From Gammaproteobacteria bacterium (GTDB lineage: Bacteria > Pseudomonadota > Gammaproteobacteria > Steroidobacterales > Steroidobacteraceae): 5,869 bases of DNA. The translations under genes and the position numbers were made by a program. The notes beneath the pieces are model-generated. The model did not search any database. It saw only the letters and a program-made list of their open reading frames with translations, and was not told the DNA's origin. Of this stretch, positions 4,332 to 5,869 are shown one piece after another (positions within the stretch are counted from its first letter, which is position 1; every line of letters starts with the position of its first letter). The stretch covers positions 4,027 through 9,895 of the forward strand of contig PMHN01000369.1 of NCBI GenBank assembly GCA_003156695.1, written 5' to 3'.

Positions 4332-5854
4332 GCGACCCGGCCCGAGCGTCTTGCGATCTGCTGGTCGTGGGCGGCGGCATCAACGGCACCGGCATCGCAC
4401 GCGATGCGGCCGGCCGGGGGCTGCGCGTCATCCTGTGTGAGCAGGACGATCTCGCGGCGCATACCTCATCGGCCAGCACCAAGCTGATCCACGGCGGCCT
4501 GCGCTACCTGGAGGAGCTGCACTTTGCACTGGTGCGCAAGGCGCTGGCGGAGAGGGAGATCCTGCTGGCGGCGGCGCCGCACATCATGCGTCCGCTGCGC
4601 TTCATCATGCCGCACGCAGCGCACCTGCGCCCGGCATGGCTGATACGCGCGGGACTGTTTCTCTACGACACGCTCGCGCCGCGCGCGCATCTGGCGGCCT
4701 CGGCCGCCGTCGATCTGCGAACGCATATCGCGGGCGCGTCTCTTAAGAGCGGCTACCGGCGCGGCTTCGTGTACTCCGATGTGCAGACCGATGATGCGCG
4801 GCTGGTGGTTCTGAACGCACTCGATGCGCGCGCGCGCGGCGCGCTGATTCTCACGCGCGCCCGCTGCGAGCGGCTCACGAGCGTCGATAACTCCTGGGAC
4901 GCCAGCGTGACCGGGGGCGGCGGGCACTACGCGGTGCGTGCCCGCGCAGTCGTGAACGCCACCGGTCCGTGGGTGAGCCGTTTCGTGAGCGAAGCGACGC
5001 CGGTGCACGCCACGCGCGAGGTGCGTCTCGTGAAGGGCAGTCACATCGTGGTGCCGCGCCTCTTCGCGCATCGCTTCGCCTACATTTTCCAGAACGTAGA
5101 CCGGCGTATCGTGTTCGCGATCCCGTACGAGCACGACTTCACGCTGATCGGCACCACCGATGTCGACTATCACGGCGAGCCCGGCACGGTACGCATCGAC
5201 AGCGGCGAGATCTCCTACCTGTGCGCGCTCGCGAACCGCTACTTCACGCAGCAGCTTCTCCCCGACGATGTCGTCTGGAGTTACTCGGGCGTGCGGCCGC
5301 TGCTCGCCGATGAAGCCAGCGACCCCATGAGTGTCACGCGCGACTATGCGTTGGAACTCGATCGCAAACCCGCACCGCTCCTGTCGGTGTTCGGTGGCAA
5401 GATCACCACCTATCGCCGGCTGGCGGAGGATGCCGTGACCCTGCTCGGGACGGTGCTGGGTGAACGTGGCGGCGCATGGACCGCGGCGGCGAGACTTCCC
5501 GGTGGCGACATGCCGCAAGGCTCCTTCGCGGTATTCCTGCGCAGCACCGAGCGGCGCTATCCGTGGCTCCCAGAGCGCCTGCGGCTGCGTCTTGCGCACG
5601 CCTATGGGACGCGGCTCGAACGCGTGTTGGGCAACGCCTCCTCGCCGGCGGACTGTGGCGAGGAGATCCTGCCGCAGCTCTACGAGTGCGAGCTCGAGTA
5701 CCTGTGCCGCGAAGAATTCGCGCAGACCTCGCAGGACATCCTCTGGCGCCGCTCCAAGCTCGGTTTGCATCTCGTCAACACCTACATCTCGCCACTCGAG
5801 CGCTGGCTCGAGAGCAGTGCGCATCGCGCGCGCCCGGAGACGAAACTCTCGTGA
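4328..5854 (+). CDS. glpD: Aerobic (FAD-dependent) glycerol-3-phosphate dehydrogenase
   Basis: A 508-residue flavoprotein that oxidises sn-glycerol 3-phosphate to dihydroxyacetone phosphate and passes electrons to ubiquinone at the inner membrane. Both family signatures are present: the FAD-binding V-G-G-G-I-N-G-T-G-I-A-R-D-A-A-G-R-G (14-31) and G-G-K-I-T-T-Y-R-R-L-A (356-366). T-S-S-A-S-T-K-L-I-H-G-G-L-R-Y-L-E follows near residue 45. Residues equivalent to the E. coli substrate-site set are conserved: Arg59, Tyr60, His239 (G-S-H-I-V-V), Arg323 (S-G-V-R-P-L) and Lys358. The C-terminal helical domain (about 395-508) keeps G-N-A-x-S and L-W-R-R-S-K-L-G. E. coli GlpD is 501 residues. GTG 4328 is the start because it overlaps the upstream TGA (GTGA), homology begins just after, and the ATG at 4253 lies inside lpxL in another frame. 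No strong ribosome-binding site precedes it, which fits translational coupling. No glpK, glpF or glpR is in the window. Confidence 0.96.
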   Translation: MSDPARASCDLLVVGGGINGTGIARDAAGRGLRVILCEQDDLAAHTSSASTKLIHGGLRYLEELHFALVRKALAEREILLAAAPHIMRPLRFIMPHAAHLRPAWLIRAGLFLYDTLAPRAHLAASAAVDLRTHIAGASLKSGYRRGFVYSDVQTDDARLVVLNALDARARGALILTRARCERLTSVDNSWDASVTGGGGHYAVRARAVVNATGPWVSRFVSEATPVHATREVRLVKGSHIVVPRLFAHRFAYIFQNVDRRIVFAIPYEHDFTLIGTTDVDYHGEPGTVRIDSGEISYLCALANRYFTQQLLPDDVVWSYSGVRPLLADEASDPMSVTRDYALELDRKPAPLLSVFGGKITTYRRLAEDAVTLLGTVLGERGGAWTAAARLPGGDMPQGSFAVFLRSTERRYPWLPERLRLRLAHAYGTRLERVLGNASSPADCGEEILPQLYECELEYLCREEFAQTSQDILWRRSKLGLHLVNTYISPLERWLESSAHRARPETKLS

Positions 5855-5869
5855 GGCGCGCAGCCGCTA
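5851..5869 (+). CDS. Probable start of a third gene in the lpxL-glpD operon (truncated)
   Basis: The end of glpD repeats the arrangement at its start: GTG 5851-5853 overlaps the glpD stop TGA 5852-5854. A GGAGA lies ten bases upstream of the GTG (5836-5840). The six visible codons would encode a start followed by R-R-A-A-A, a basic-then-small beginning, before the window ends. That is too short to identify a product or to confirm the frame stays open. Confidence 0.35.

Noticed and set aside
4825..4844. Alternating GC run inside glpD that could form Z-DNA or slip
   Set aside because: It is coding sequence for Ala/Arg/Gly residues using the GC-rich codons typical of this genome, and the reading frame is intact.
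4466..5824. Long open frame (over 450 codons) on the minus strand inside glpD
   Set aside because: It lies fully antisense to glpD, which has both family signatures. Its translation is rich in Arg, Ala, His and Gln with no recognisable motif, as expected of a GC-rich shadow frame.

Overview
The window is GC-rich (about two thirds G+C by eye) chromosomal DNA, densely packed with genes of ordinary bacterial families. A close relative of enterobacterial LpxL (late lipid A acyltransferase), a GlpD-type respiratory glycerol-3-phosphate dehydrogenase, an RraB-type RNase E regulator and a YddE-like PhzF isomerase together point to a Gram-negative gammaproteobacterium. The high GC suggests something near Xanthomonadales, Nevskiales or Steroidobacterales, but that placement is inference. 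I see no tRNA, rRNA, CRISPR array, insertion sequence or phage gene.

Layout: (i) A minus-strand block reads leftwards from 1144: a single-domain YkoF-like thiamine/HMP-binding protein (1144-884), an adrenodoxin-type [2Fe-2S] ferredoxin (776-462), a small membrane-anchored RraB-domain protein (453-46), and perhaps the first codons of another gene at the window edge. (ii) A divergent plus-strand PhzF/YddE family isomerase (1208-2122) shares a 63-bp intergenic region with the YkoF-like gene. (iii) A minus-strand serine-hydrolase (class C beta-lactamase fold) homologue (3327-2119) converges on phzF so tightly that the two stop codons share one CTAG. (iv) A plus-strand block contains an lpxL-like acyltransferase (3408-4331), glpD (4328-5854, GTGA overlap) and probably a third gene starting at 5851 with a second GTGA overlap.

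How they work together: the lpxL-glpD pair is the clearest transcriptional and translational unit. It joins envelope lipid A acylation to glycerol-3-phosphate oxidation at the inner membrane; any shared regulation is inferred only from the coupling. The minus-strand trio has no obvious common pathway. No novel multi-gene system is evident.

The most notable observation is that the serine-hydrolase homologue appears to have lost its catalytic motifs: SxxK reads as T-F-P-R, and the YxN position as E-Q-A. This suggests a pseudoenzyme. Other points worth a look are the membrane anchor on the RraB domain, the shared-stop convergent pair, the two GTGA junctions and a 7-bp inverted repeat in the phzF/ykoF divergent region.
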